Below are positions 1 through 11,077 of a stretch of DNA of 64,000 bases, one piece after another (position 1 is the first letter of the stretch; every line of letters starts with the position of its first letter). A model generated the notes under the pieces. The model was given only the letters and a program-made list of their open reading frames with translations, made no database searches and was not told the DNA's origin. The DNA comes from Trichomonas vaginalis G3 (lineage: Eukaryota; Parabasalia; Trichomonadida; Trichomonadidae): the NCBI RefSeq assembly GCF_026262505.1, contig NC_067207.1:28736082-28800081 (forward strand), in the 5' to 3' direction. The position numbers were made by a program, and so were the translations under genes.

Positions 1-362
1 GTAAAGACTTCTTCGTAAATGTTTTGTTAAGACTTCTTCGTAAAGACTTTGTTAAGACTTCTTCGTAAAGACTTTGTTAAGACTTCTTCGTAAATGTTTT
101 GTTAAGACTTCTTCGTAAATGTTTTGTTAAGACTTCTTCGTAAATGTTTTGTTAAGACTTCTTCGTAAAGACTTTGTTAAGACTTCTTCGTAAAGACTTT
201 GTCAAGACTTCTTCGTAAAGACTTTGTCAAGACTTCTTCGTAAAGACTTTGTCAAGACTTCTTCGTAAAGACTTTGTTAAGACTTCTTCATAAAGACTTT
301 GTTAAGACTTCTTCGTCAATGTTTTGTCAAGACTTCTTCGTCAATGTTTTGTCAAGACTTCA
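1..362. repeat. 25-bp minisatellite
   Basis: About 14 head-to-tail copies of a 25-bp unit. Each unit is GTTAAGACTTCTTC followed by GTAAAGACTTT or GTAAATGTTTT, with a third form in which GTTAAG becomes GTCAAG. The variants come in runs (three GTCAAG units between about 200 and 275), as expected from slippage or unequal exchange. The array is cut by the window start, so its true length is unknown. The period is 25, so it is not a codon-phased coding repeat. Confidence 0.93.
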
Positions 363-380
363 TTTATACTAAACATCTTC

Positions 381-419
381 GGGGGCTAGAAGGCACGAAG
401 TGCCTGGAAGCCATCCCCC
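381..419. repeat. GC-rich hairpin motif, copy 1
   Basis: An imperfect palindrome in AT-rich surroundings. AGGCAC (391-396) pairs with GTGCCT (400-405) around a GAA loop. After a three-by-three mismatch, GGCT (384-387) pairs with AGCC (409-412), and five G (381-385) can pair with five C (415-419). It lies just after the minisatellite and is nearly identical to the hairpin at 457-487. Whether it acts as DNA or RNA is unknown. Confidence 0.75.
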
Positions 420-456
420 AAGAAAAAAAAAACTTCATTATACTCATTCATCCTCA

Positions 457-487
457 GGGCTAGAAGGCACGAAGTGCCTGGAAGCCC
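457..487. repeat. GC-rich hairpin motif, copy 2
   Basis: Second copy of the hairpin. GGGCT pairs with AGCCC outside, AGGCAC with GTGCCT inside, loop GAA at 471-473. Both copies follow a related ACTTCATTATACT-like leader, so a unit of about 80-100 bp was duplicated. A run of 24 T (495-518) follows; this is a likely place for assembly error. Confidence 0.75.
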
Positions 488-546
488 CACTACCTTTTTT
501 TTTTTTTTTTTTTTTTTTCCCTCAATTTTAATTACTTAAACTCATT

Positions 547-1224
547 CTATTTTTTTGACATGTAAATGTCACTTTTACTGAGATCTGACACAATGTCAGA
601 TCTCTTTTTTTCGTATATAAGAACATTTCCGCCTTTAATAGCATATTCTTCTGAGTTATAAGTGTATTTAGCTCCTAAATTTCTCAAATAATTGAAACAC
701 ATTACCGACCCGTAAAATATAGCACAATCTAGTGGTGTGATATAATCTATTTCCTGAATAATATTAAGATTTGGGAATTTACTCTTAAGAGCATCAAATT
801 TATCCCATGCAATGTAGTATAATGGGGATTTTGTTGAATATAAGTTGATAATTTCTTCTTCCGTTTTAATTTCGATGATTTCAAATTTGAAACCTTTATA
901 ATTTAAAAGCATTATTAATTTCTTATTATTTGGTTGTATGATACATGAGAATTCTTTTGATATCTTTTGATAAAGTTCTGAATATAATCTAACTTCTTTA
1001 ACACGAATTTGTGAAAAAATATCAATCAAGGAAATTACCATTTGGATCGATGTTTTGACATTTTTAATAAAATCTATAATTTGTGATGATGATTGTAAAA
1101 TATTATTGGAATTGACGCCCCAAATAATTTTTGAAGCTTGACTAGGGTATTTGAATACTTCTATTGGCTTAATGTTGCCAAAGTCACACTCGCTCTCATT
1201 TGTTGGCTGCTCGAAAGTTGTCAT
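547..1224 (-). CDS. Ankyrin/DUF3447-type protein, probably truncated
   Basis: 225-residue open frame read leftward from an ATG at 1222-1224; the frame extends a little upstream only through a GTG. The N-terminal three quarters is the helical region typical of trichomonad DUF3447 ankyrin proteins. Only one ankyrin-like unit follows, around 'DYITPLDCAIFYGSVMCFNY', then 'EYAIKGGN'. Family members normally carry many more repeats, so this copy seems cut short at the C-terminus, next to the T tract and minisatellite. The function of these proteins is not established. It could be a pseudogene of a longer gene; family call is good, intactness doubtful. Confidence 0.6.
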   Translation of the reverse strand: MTTFEQPTNESECDFGNIKPIEVFKYPSQASKIIWGVNSNNILQSSSQIIDFIKNVKTSIQMVISLIDIFSQIRVKEVRLYSELYQKISKEFSCIIQPNNKKLIMLLNYKGFKFEIIEIKTEEEIINLYSTKSPLYYIAWDKFDALKSKFPNLNIIQEIDYITPLDCAIFYGSVMCFNYLRNLGAKYTYNSEEYAIKGGNVLIYEKKRSDIVSDLSKSDIYMSKK

Positions 1225-1664
1225 ACTTTTTTTATAAAAAAATAAAAATAAAAAATTATATTGCACCACTGATATTTTTGAGAACACATTGAAATTCTTT
1301 CAAGTATATATATCACAAAAATATCTATAGCACTATGGAATGACATTGTCCTTGCACTTTTTGAATGAAACATGATAATTTTACCAGCATATGTCCAAAA
1401 ATTGAGGCAAAGTCTCAATTTTTGATAAATGTTGAAATTACTATAATTCAATGTCGTGTGATTTCTTGAAAAATAATTTTGTATTGTTTACAAATAAAAA
1501 ATTGACCTAAGGGAGACTAAATTGGTTTACAACTATTCAATTTATGGCATTTAAGGGATGAAATTCTGAAGTTTACATTTTTCGTAAAAATCGGCATTAA
1601 AGTATGTGCTAGAATGATTAATTTGGATTATTGATTATGCAATTATTAACTATTAGTGCCAAAA
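1225..1664. other. AT-rich intergenic stretch
   Basis: No convincing gene. It separates the ankyrin gene from the mariner insertion. Confidence 0.6.
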
Positions 1665-1666
1665 TA

Positions 1667-2970
1667 TAGGGTGTCCAAAGGTGCGTTTAGCACAGCGCTC
1701 TATATGAGACTATTAAAGGAGATATATGCTGATTATAAATATATAATAAAAAATATGAATATATGTATATGATGAGTATGTTGTATTTTGGCGCCATGCC
1801 GGGATATAAAATGAATTTTGAGACAAGAGGCGGTTTCGCGGGAAATTTTGGCGGGATTTTTTTCATTTTTTTAATGAATCATAAAGAAAACATCCTCGCT
1901 CTTGCAAAAAATGAACAAGACTGTAAAAAAATCTACGAGACATTGGTAAAATGCTTCGGTATGGATGCTCCTAGCTATTCCACTGTAACGTATCATGTTA
2001 GGATGTATAACTTCATGAACAAAAAGGCGCCCATCATAAAAATTGACAAAAAATCGCCGGATCAAAGAAAAATCAAAGCAATTCTTCAAGCGCTAGATGA
2101 AGACCCAAGAGCATCACTCAGAAGGATAGAGGAGATGACAAAGATACCACGTACAACAGTCAGTTATTATCTGCACAATTATTTGAACTACAAACTAGCG
2201 TATACACGTTGGGTTCCGCACAACCTTAATTCAGTTCAAAAAAAATCTAGAGTCCAATCTTCGAAAGAGCTCCTCTCTATATTGGGTGCGTATCAATCCA
2301 AGAAGTTTCGCTTTTTAGTAACAGGGGACGAGTCTTGGTTTCAATATGCAACAGAAGCCAAAATCATGTGGATCCCGAAGGATGAAAATCCGAAAAACAT
2401 TCCGAAGAAAAAAATTGACACACCAATGATGATGTTGTCGGTTTTTTGGGGCGTGAATGGCATCATCGCAATTGATATTCTTCAAAAACCTAATACGATG
2501 AATGCTCAGTATCTAATTGGCAATGTTCTTACTCAAATTATCAATTCTGATGAGTTTGAGAAATCCAAACAACAAAAACAAAAGTTTGCAATTCATTTTG
2601 ATAATTCAAGAGTTCACAAAAGTCATAAGGTAATGAATTACTTGGTGGAAAACAATGTCAAAGTTGTTCCAAACCCAATTTATTCACCTGATATTGCACC
2701 CTCTGACTTTTATTTATTCGGCACGCTAAAAAAGAGAGCTGAAGGACGCGAATTCGCGAGTCCAGATGATCTTGAAAATTTTGTAAGAGAGCAATTTGAG
2801 CAATTTTCTCATGATGATTTAAAGCGTGTCTTTCAAGCCTGGATCGATCGCTGCGAACGCGTGATTGAATCCAATGGTGATTATATTTAAATAAACTTTA
2901 TATATATGTAACTTGTTTATTTCTATTCGCAGTATTCAGGTTTGTGCTAAACACACCTTTGGACACCCTA
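1667..2970 (+). mobile_element. Tvmar1-like mariner element, complete
   Basis: A 1,304-bp element bounded by inverted repeats of about 28 bp. The left end begins TAGGGTGTCCAAAGGTG and continues with a match reaching TTTAGCACA; the right end is its reverse complement with one mismatch. TA dinucleotides flank it at 1665-1666 and 2971-2972, the expected target duplication of Tc1/mariner. The single open transposase gene inside is on the same strand. Mariner elements are known to be numerous in T. vaginalis; the identity as Tvmar1 is inferred. The near-perfect ends and open frame suggest recent insertion. Confidence 0.95.
1874..2890 (+). CDS. Mariner transposase
   Basis: DD34D cut-and-paste transposase of 338 residues counted from the ATG at 1874; the frame is open from 1763, but the first 37 codons do not resemble mariner proteins. 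Residues 1-110 form the paired helix-turn-helix DNA-binding region. The catalytic triad is visible: Asp152 in TGDESWF, Asp243 in HFDNS and Asp278 in IAPSDFY, with 34 residues between the last two. The mariner signatures WVPHNLN and YSPDIAPSD are present. No frameshift or stop, so it could be active. It would act in the nucleus on the 28-bp ends of its own element. Confidence 0.95.
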   Translation: MNHKENILALAKNEQDCKKIYETLVKCFGMDAPSYSTVTYHVRMYNFMNKKAPIIKIDKKSPDQRKIKAILQALDEDPRASLRRIEEMTKIPRTTVSYYLHNYLNYKLAYTRWVPHNLNSVQKKSRVQSSKELLSILGAYQSKKFRFLVTGDESWFQYATEAKIMWIPKDENPKNIPKKKIDTPMMMLSVFWGVNGIIAIDILQKPNTMNAQYLIGNVLTQIINSDEFEKSKQQKQKFAIHFDNSRVHKSHKVMNYLVENNVKVVPNPIYSPDIAPSDFYLFGTLKKRAEGREFASPDDLENFVREQFEQFSHDDLKRVFQAWIDRCERVIESNGDYI

Positions 2971-2972
2971 TA

Positions 2973-3774
2973 TTATTACATTTGTTTTTGAATTAAAAAA
3001 CTATAAATTAGATAAATGATATAATCATTTTTTCAAAAGAATGCCACATCATGCATATTATGAATAAGGACCCATCAAATATTTATTAAATTTATCATAT
3101 ATACCCAAATAAAATTTGATAATTATTCACAAATATTATCAAATTTTATATTTCTAAAAAATAAATATATCATTTACTACAGTTAGGTACAAGAAATGTT
3201 ATCACATGAAGCTTTTTTGAAATTAAGAATGTTTATTTTCATCTTTGAAACCGTTTTCTCGGTCAAATCCGAGAGATTTTAAACTATTTATATGGCCATT
3301 AGAGGTTTATAACTAAAAAAGCTTTTGTTTAAATTCTTAAGCATTGTGTGAATTTTTACTAATAGGTGAGATCTTACATATTATCAATATGTTGAGAAAG
3401 TTATTTCGAACTCTTCTTATCACCCATCGTATTCAGAAATGTGATTAATATGGAAGGTGCCTACTTATAGGGTGTAAATATGTTATGATTCCCAGTATCA
3501 ATATACAAAATATTTCATAGTCTAAGTTATATTAAAGATTTTTTGAAGAAATTAATCTCAAATTCTTTCAGTTAAGTATTTAAAATGGAAAAAGCTTCTG
3601 TTTGATTGTTAGACTTATATTAGTACAATCTTTTCATAATTGTTTTATTTCTCAATTCTAAACTGATTTTGAGTTATTTCAAAATCAAAATTGAATTTTT
3701 GATTTTTTTCCCCATTGATAGAAAATATTTCTCGACATACTTTTGATGTCAATACATAACTTATCTAATAAAAC
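2973..3774. other. AT-rich intergenic stretch
   Basis: Single-copy, AT-rich DNA between the mariner element and the start of copy A. No coding frame or structure seen. Confidence 0.6.
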
Positions 3775-4464
3775 AAATTTATGTTATAGAAAAATTCGAC
3801 AATATCACATATTGAGTGAGAAACAGTCGTTTTACAAGATTTTGTAAACTTCAGAATTTCATCTCTTAAATGCACTTTTTCACTATGATGTGATGAATAT
3901 TTTTTGAAGAAACATGGCCTTAGCATATATATACATCATTATCTATCTTTCAACTGTTTCAGATCTTAAAATTGTTGTATTTACCAAGTAGAAATTAAAA
4001 ACAAAAATAAAAGTCAAAAAACACTGAATTTTTTTACGAGTAATGTATAGCGCTGAAAATTCACATGAAAGGAAGTCAAACTGTTAGCCATTAAATTTCC
4101 TTCCAACAAGTGATAAATTCAGAGCATAATGTGTTGGCATAAAAAAAAAAAAAAATGCAATAAATTCAAGCCATTTTGATTATGACTTGTAAATATTGTA
4201 TATTATGTTTTTTCGAAAATATAAGTATCAAAGATCTAGATATGCTTATGGTTTTTCAATTATTTAATGCTGAAATAAATTCATATTGAATTTACCCAGC
4301 CAAGATCTTTGCAATAGTGCGTAACTGGTAGAGATAGACTTAGTATATAAAAGGTAGAAAAAATTGATCACTTCACTTAATCGAAATTTTTTGTTTTGAT
4401 TAAATGTAATAGTGAGTTTTATTTATAAGGTCTAAAAATCGTAATATAATATGTAAATGAATAT
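3775..4464. other. AT-rich intergenic stretch (copy A)
   Basis: Nothing recognisable; duplicated at 23235-23927. It includes a poly-A run near 4141 whose length and composition differ between the copies. Confidence 0.55.
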
Positions 4465-4812
4465 TTATTTCTTCTTAATGGACAAAGTAACGTTGATACT
4501 TGGAAATTCGTCAATATCATTTGTTTTTCCTGCAGCAGAGAAAAGCTTTCTCATTGTTGAACCAGAGATAACAACCTTCTTTGAAATTTTCTTTTCCTTT
4601 AATTTGTCCTTCTTTGGTTGTTCTTTTCTATCCTTTTTATCCTTCTTCTGTTGTTTATCTTTCTTTTCCTTGCGGTCCTTTCTGCCAACCTCGTCGAGGG
4701 ACTTATTAAGCTTAGCTTCAGTCTCCTCTGTATATTTTGGTGCCATAGGAAATAAACGAGCTGTGGCGGTTTTTGAAGAAAATTTATCTTTTTCAAAAAT
4801 ACTGTTAAACAT
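4465..4812 (-). CDS. Small Lys-rich protein (copy A)
   Basis: 115 residues from the upstream ATG, or 93 if translation starts at the second Met (4746, MAPKYTEE). The middle is almost pure charge, with repeated KKDKKDRKE-like runs, followed by a compact tail that includes ISKKVVISGSTMRKLFSAAGK. A nuclear or RNA-associated role would fit the composition, but no family is recognised. It is one of very few genes identical in length in both copies. Its conserved frame and repeated presence support a real gene. The start is undecided because neither ATG has a clear Inr site close upstream. Confidence 0.6.
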   Translation of the reverse strand: MFNSIFEKDKFSSKTATARLFPMAPKYTEETEAKLNKSLDEVGRKDRKEKKDKQQKKDKKDRKEQPKKDKLKEKKISKKVVISGSTMRKLFSAAGKTNDIDEFPSINVTLSIKKK

Positions 4813-5402
4813 GTATTATAATACATCAGTACATTATAAAAATTTATGATTTAGCCACATTTGAACATTTTCATAAAATGTTGGAAAATTATCCCTCATA
4901 GTATCAACTCTAATGCGTTGGATAAGATACTCATATTGATATGTAGTTATATTCTCTATCTTATATGTATTTTCAAGGCCAAATCTTAAAACGATATCTA
5001 GAACAATGTGGTATTATTGAATGATCTAATCATATGATTCTGCCTAGTATATTTTGCATTCATACCTGCCTTTATCTTATTAAAAAGAAATAATTAAGCT
5101 ATGATAACGAAATTTTAACTCGAAAATGTCTAAATTTATCATAAACAGCTGAATCTTGATCATTGTTAGCACAAGTTATGGCCATTTAGATAATAAGGAG
5201 TTTATATGAAGCATAAAACTGTTTAATACCATGTAATAAACAGAAATTCATCAAAAGTGACAGCTCTCAATTTTTTGACATCTGTAAATTCTAAATTGAA
5301 TGAGAAAAATGAAATAATACTAAGCATAATACAATATTCTAGATTTAATTATAATTAGGAAAAAGTTAGTTTTGAGAGTACTTTTCATAGGCATATAGAA
5401 TG
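4813..5402. other. AT-rich intergenic stretch (copy A)
   Basis: No gene seen; leads into the left arm of the inverted-repeat element. Confidence 0.5.
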
Positions 5403-7365
5403 AAATCTTCTGAAAAATAATATCACATAAACTCATATTATTTTCTAATATATAACTATTTTATATAAAATCAAATTCAATGATCTTAAAAGCGAAGGAT
5501 AACCCTCAAAATTTACGAATATAATGAGTGGGAATATAATGCTTATCTATCATAAAACCATATGAAATATCAATTTTTGCTTTACGCCTAATTTTTGACG
5601 ACAATTAGCAAAAAATGTTAAATGTTAACACTCAGTCCATTTGATTATGAAAAATAAAATTGACTTTGATTAAATGTTTTTATTTATCATGCAATTCTTC
5701 TTGCGACCAAAGATTTGAATAAAAGTTCAAAAAATAAGATAGCTTAAAAAATAATATACGGTAGTGTTTACTAATAGATGAATAGTATATAAATTCTATT
5801 AAAATGGATTTGATCCAAAAAAATATATAAAATTTGATCATAAATAAAATCGTTTTAAATTACTTCTTCATTTAAGGGTGCACACGAGAGGATCATGTAA
5901 ACTTCAGAATTTAGAACCTTATTTTTAGGCATTATCTTGGCTACCTATTTAGGCTCGAAAAGCAAAAAAATATCAAAAAATACAACTTGACTCCATTATG
6001 ACCCTTTCATGGAGGTAGTTTTTATCCGCTAGTATTTTCCCTTTGAATCTCTATACAATTCGAAATCAAATTCAAAACTCAGTAGAAGAAAGGAAGAATC
6101 GACTTACTACGGTTGTAATACGAATAAATGCATATATTTAATTATTTTAATTTACATAATAATTGTTTGAAGCTCATATTCCATCAAATTTTAAATAAAA
6201 ACATTAAAATGTTGAAAATGTTCATATATTTTTAATAGGGTTTTGGCACTTTTTGAGGAATTACTACATACATAGTCGAACTGAACTTGATATTTTGAAA
6301 TTTAAATTATTTATCAAAATTAAAATTTAACTTGAAATTTATAATTATTTAGTCATATTTTGCATAATTCTAAGTAGATTTTGTAAAAAATCAAGAAAAA
6401 AAATTTTAACGTGCTTTATTTTTCTTTTTTATAATAATACATATTATTATATAATTAACATATTCATAATGTTTCACCCTTTCAAAATATAATCCTCCTC
6501 CTCCTCTCAAATAAACGTACATACGGGTGGCCTCTTTTTTCAAAAAATTAAAATTTGAAATTTTGGGCTCAAATATTAGAGATTTTTTCAACCTTCAACG
6601 ATATATGTTGTCTATATCAGACCTCCTTTCTTTTTGATACTTAACATTGTTCCTAAATCTTAGCCGTTAAGGCTGTTCTGAAAAATTTTTTTTTCGAAAA
6701 AATTCGAAAAAAATTCTTAAAATTCAAAAATTCCTTAATTCCTGAGGATTTTGGGAAAAAGTTTTTACATGAACATGTGTATATTATATGAAGTATATTG
6801 ATAAGGTAAAAATCAAATTTTATTGCATATTCATCAAGAAAATAAACTAACGAATCCCTCAAAATTGAGAGGGTAATCCTCCTCCTCTCAAAAAACGTAC
6901 ATACGGGTGCACCCTTAAATTATAACAATTATTTTTGATTTTATATTTTTTTGGATCAAATCCATTTTAATAGAATTTATATACTATTCATCTATTAGTA
7001 AACACTACCGTAATTATTTTTTAAGCTATCTTATTTTTTGAACTTTTATTCAAATCTTTGGTCGCAAGAAGAATTGCATGATAAATAAAAACATTTAATC
7101 AAAGTCAATTTTTTTTTCATATTCAAATGGACTGAGTGTTAACATTTAACATTTTTTGCTAATTGTCGTCAAAAATTAGGCGTAAAGCAAAAATTGATAT
7201 TTCATATGGTTTTATGATAGATAAGCATTATATTCCCACTCATTATATTCGTAAATTTTGGAGGTTTATCCTTCGCTTTAAGATCATTGAATTTGATTTT
7301 TATATAAAATAGTTAGATATTAGAAAATAATATGAGTTTATGTGATATTATTTTTCAGAAGATTT
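5403..7365. repeat. Element with ~470-bp inverted arms (copy A)
   Basis: The left arm (5403-5883) and right arm (6907-7365) are near-perfect reverse complements, from AAATCTTCTGAAAAATAAT outside to TTTAAGGGTGCAC inside, apart from about 50 diverged bases near the inner ends. The ~1-kb centre is AT-rich with no credible gene. It carries two direct copies of a CCTCCTCCTCTCAAA plus ACGTACATACGGGTG motif (about 6492 and 6876). The layout resembles a foldback or long-TIR non-autonomous transposon. No target duplication was found. The same structure is in copy B. Confidence 0.85.
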
Positions 7366-7724
7366 TGTGTTCTTCTTCAAAATTTATTTTTTTATTAAAA
7401 AGAATCTTTACAAAATATACATTTACTTTAATTAATATTTAAAACGTGCTCTATCAAAAGTTCCAAAAATTCAATATTTTAGCTTTTCTGAGGTGTCACT
7501 TTTAATCAATTTCTGTTTACAACATTATGACTGTTATTATCGCAAAAACATTAATAAAATTAATAAAATGAATTTTTAAAAAAATTCACGTAAGGAAAAG
7601 ATTGCTTTTGACTTTAAAAGCAATATGAAATTTAGAGAACATTGCTCTCTATTATGTCGTTTGTGGACTCAGACTTTTCAAATTCTGGCTTGAATGGGTC
7701 TGTTTCATATTGGTTATTTGTAGT
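7366..7724. other. Intergenic stretch (copy A)
   Basis: AT-rich, no gene seen; 3' flank of the surface-protein gene. Confidence 0.5.
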
Positions 7725-9310
7725 CTATGTGACATTGGTTTGTGCAGTTTCTGTTGGGAAGTTTGTATCTGGTGCAGAAATTGTAGCTATGTCGGCTGCA
7801 TGAACTTCGGATTCACTGCTACTACTTGTAACGTCATGTGGTTGTTTCTTCGTCTTACAACAACAACTATAACTATAATGATAATTATCAGCACAGCAGC
7901 GATAATAACACCTATCATGATATAGAAATTCTTCTTTTCCATTCTTGCGATCTTATTCTCTTGGTTGTCTGCTTTGTTGGAACAGGTTTCTCTTCTGGAG
8001 AGCTGGAATTTGTTGGTGCTGGTGTTTGTACTGGTGTCTCAGGCTGTTCTGGTTGTGGATTCTCTGGATCTGGTTCTGTTTCATTGCTGGGTTTACTGTT
8101 TCATTGCCTGGATCAACTGTTTCATTGCCTGGGTCAACTGTTCATTGCCTGGATCTACTGTTTCATTGCCTGGATCTACTGTTTCATTGCCTGGATCTAC
8201 TGTTTCATTGCCTGGATCTACTGTTTCATTGCCTGGATCTACTGTTTCATTGCCTGGATCTACTGTTTCATTGCCTGGATCTACTGTTCATTGCCTGGAT
8301 CTACTGTTTCATTGCCTGGATCTACTGTTTCATTGCCTGGATCAACTGTTTCATTGCCTGGGTCTGGGTTGCTTGGGTTAAGAATCGCCTGTCTCTTTTC
8401 CTCTGTAATGTATTGATCTGTGTTTGCAAATGTATCTGTGGTTCCTGAAAGAGTAATCCCATCAGTCTTGGCGCTCTTCGAAAAGGACGTAATTGTTGAA
8501 AGTGCATGTAGCAGCTTCATCTTTTGCCTTGAAAATCAAATATTGTTCTGCAGGAGCTTTAGGGTGACTGGATAGAAATGTAATTGAATGTAGCCTGGGT
8601 ACTATAGAAATATAAAAGAGCCAGACCACAGTCGCCATTGTTTGTTGTGGCACATAATTCTGAGTAATCTTTGAAAAACGTGTATTCGAAAGCAGGAGTG
8701 CCTGCTGAAGCAAGTTCAATTGCAACCATATTAGAGCTTGTGCCCTCAACATTGATATACTTTGCTTCACTTATTGTTCCTGACGTATAAAATCCTGAAC
8801 ACCACGTGGTATAGCACTGGGAAATGTTCACTGTATTAAAATAGACTGTACCAGTAAGAGCAAGCGGGCGTTGGCAATTACCACTAAATGCAACATCAGA
8901 TGGAGCGCATTCGGTAATTGAAGTCTTTGTGAATTTGGAAATTCCATTTCCATCTGCATAAACGAACTGGCCTTGGTTTTGGAAATTTGCTTCATCAGTA
9001 TTTGTAGTGTAGCATTTATTTGCGACTGTGCTGTCAATGACACAATTTGTTTCATCTAATCTGATTGCACCGGCTTTTTTATTAGAATTAATGTTGTTAA
9101 AGTAGCAGAGAACGAGTGCAACATATCCGGTATTATGGTGTATATAAAGGGCTCTACCATCTTGTCCATTTCCATTCAAGTCTTTGAATTCTGCTCCATA
9201 AATATAGAAATTGCCTTGTTCTGTATTAATATATCGACCATCACCAGGAACGGTTGTTGATGCTGTAGCTTCTTGGTTTGGCCAATAATTAGAGAAAGGA
9301 GGAGTGACAT
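7725..9310 (-). pseudogene. Surface protein with VDPGNET stalk, frameshifted (copy A)
   Basis: Broken counterpart of the 530-residue protein at 27197-28789. Single-base changes destroy the frame in several places: two repeat units lack a T (ACTGTTCATT for ACTGTTTCATT, near 8150 and 8287), and there are extra bases near 8570 and in the membrane-segment region near 7850. At the start, copy B reads AGTCGACATG where this copy reads AGTGACATG. As written it cannot make the protein. If copy A is an assembly artefact, this is not a true pseudogene. Confidence 0.85.
8090..8366 (-). repeat. 21-bp coding repeat (VDPGNET), copy A
   Basis: About 14 units of 21 bp, encoding the seven-residue Pro/Gly/Asn stalk repeat on the minus strand. 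Two units are one base short and one lacks a C, so the phase is lost. Confidence 0.9.
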
Positions 9311-10794
9311 GATAATGAATTTGACGTTTTACCGGGAATTGAGAGTAATTTCAATAACCATCGGTTTCTCAATAATATCGATTTAATTTTGCATTCATTG
9401 TCAAATTAACAATAGTAATAATAAATCATAAACGTTATTGCTTTTATTCAGAAAAAATTCAATAAGAATATAAATTAATCATGCAATATAATAATCATGC
9501 TTTGTCAAGTTAATAGGAATGATTTTATTAATTAAATTCACAAGGTGATTGTTTTGAGATAATAAAAAGAAACTTTTATTTTTAGTACATATTTAAAAAT
9601 TTAATAATGGTTTTATTATATTGTTTGAAACCTTTGCCGGTTTATTTCAAAAAAAATTTTTGACACAAGCTTTTGATAAAATCTTGGTAAGGAAAAATCA
9701 AAGTAACAGAAAATGTTTACAAAAGATATACAATGTTTTGGACGCAGAATTTTGCTTGACAAACTTTGTTGATTAAGGGGTAGGTTTGAATAGTTGTAAA
9801 TTTTTTAATAAAATCACTTTTTCTCCATATCGCGGCAATATTTTTGGACAAGCATAAGTGTTATGAGCACAGTCATAGTCAGAGTAGGTACTGACAAAGT
9901 TTCGACGATCACACTATTCTACGTATGTTTGTCATTACTAACAAAAAAATTACTTAAAATTGAATCAAGTCATTAAATACAAAACTAGGGTTTGCGAAAT
10001 GGTAAGAAATGATCATTGCTACTATTTCCCCATAAAAATAGGAGAACAGAATTTTAATACACAGCAATAACGTATGTAATTTAGCATGTAAATTGTAAGT
10101 TAAAATTCTTAAATATCCTTCAATACATGCTAAGTTTCTAGACATCCATTATTTTATTTTATTTGAAATAAAGTTTTCAAAAATGAATTGCCTTGTTTAG
10201 AATTTTTATAGCATATATAAAATAATTCCTTCAATAAGCCTGTGTTTATCAACTTCTAACATTTCATAAGGATTAAAGACACGGCTTTTGAATTCCTTAA
10301 ATTCAATTGACAAAATCTGGATATATACACATACAAGATATATCTTTATGTACCTTCTGATATTGCTGTAAATGAAATACGACTAAGTTGCTTTGTATTT
10401 GGTCCTTATGATCTAATTACCTTACCATGGGAAAAGGGTATCATTTTGGTGGGATACTTTATCAATATTCGCATTCGTTTTAATACAAGCTCGTTTATAT
10501 GTCTAGCGACAATACAATTTAACACAGAATATTCTACATAAGTAAGTTTCAGCATAATTAAAGTTATTTGGAAACTTTCAAACCATCTATGTGACACTTA
10601 GGACCCTTACAACCATAATATAATCGATGTTTAGTAATTTAAGCATGCCAACATAATTTACAGAAAAACGGAAGTGAAATATTCCATCAAAATAAAGAGG
10701 AAATTGATAGAAGCAAAAAAAACGAATATGCTTACATAAATATCCAAATTCTGAGAAATTTCAGATTTCTTTAAAAAGTGTCAGTTATCAAACG
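9311..10794. other. Long intergenic stretch (copy A)
   Basis: About 1.5 kb with no gene I can support. Short open frames near 9954-10145 and 10406-10597 do not resemble anything and the second is not kept in copy B. Upstream regions of two divergent genes, the surface protein and the PLAC8 gene. Confidence 0.5.
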
Positions 10795-11077
10795 ATGTAC
10801 AACTATTCAGGTGGTATGTTTTGGATGCTTCCAAGATTGCCAGATTTGTTTACTTGGCCTTTTCTGTTTCCCATGCTTGAATTCTTGCAACTGGGCTAGA
10901 TCTCGTGTGAAGAATGCACATTATGTCATCTCCTTTATGGTTGTTCATCCTTATTGGGTACGCAAGAATGTTATGAGAAAAGTTGGTCAAAATGACAATG
11001 ACTGCATGGATTGCCTTTGCACAACATTTTGCATGCCATGCGTTGTTTGTCAGGACAGTCGTGCACTAAAGAATTAA
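10795..11077 (+). pseudogene. PLAC8-family protein, frameshifted (copy A)
   Basis: Counterpart of 30276-30557. An extra T in ATGTTTTGGATG shifts the frame right after the start (about 10812). A lost G in TCTCGTGTGAAG and an extra T in CTCCTTTATGG follow. The Cys-rich blocks ICLLGLFCFPC and CTTFCMPCVVCQ are still readable in pieces. Confidence 0.85.

Noticed and set aside
1-362. CRISPR-like array
   Set aside because: The units are head-to-tail with no unique spacers, and the DNA is eukaryotic.
4457-4849. Plus-strand frame opposite the Lys-rich gene (also 23920-24312)
   Set aside because: It is the antisense of Lys codons, giving Phe/Leu/Ser runs; no features of its own.
6406-6862. Short minus-strand frames inside the inverted-repeat element
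   Set aside because: 60-70 codons of AT-rich sequence, altered between copies, no protein features.
7838-8448. Open frames on the plus strand across the 21-bp repeat (also 27182-27928)
   Set aside because: A 21-bp repeat has no stop in several frames, so long frames arise by chance. The minus strand gives a sensible protein with stalk, membrane anchor and tail.
9954-10597. Two short minus-strand frames in the long intergenic stretch
   Set aside because: Low-complexity hydrophobic translation; the second is not open in copy B.
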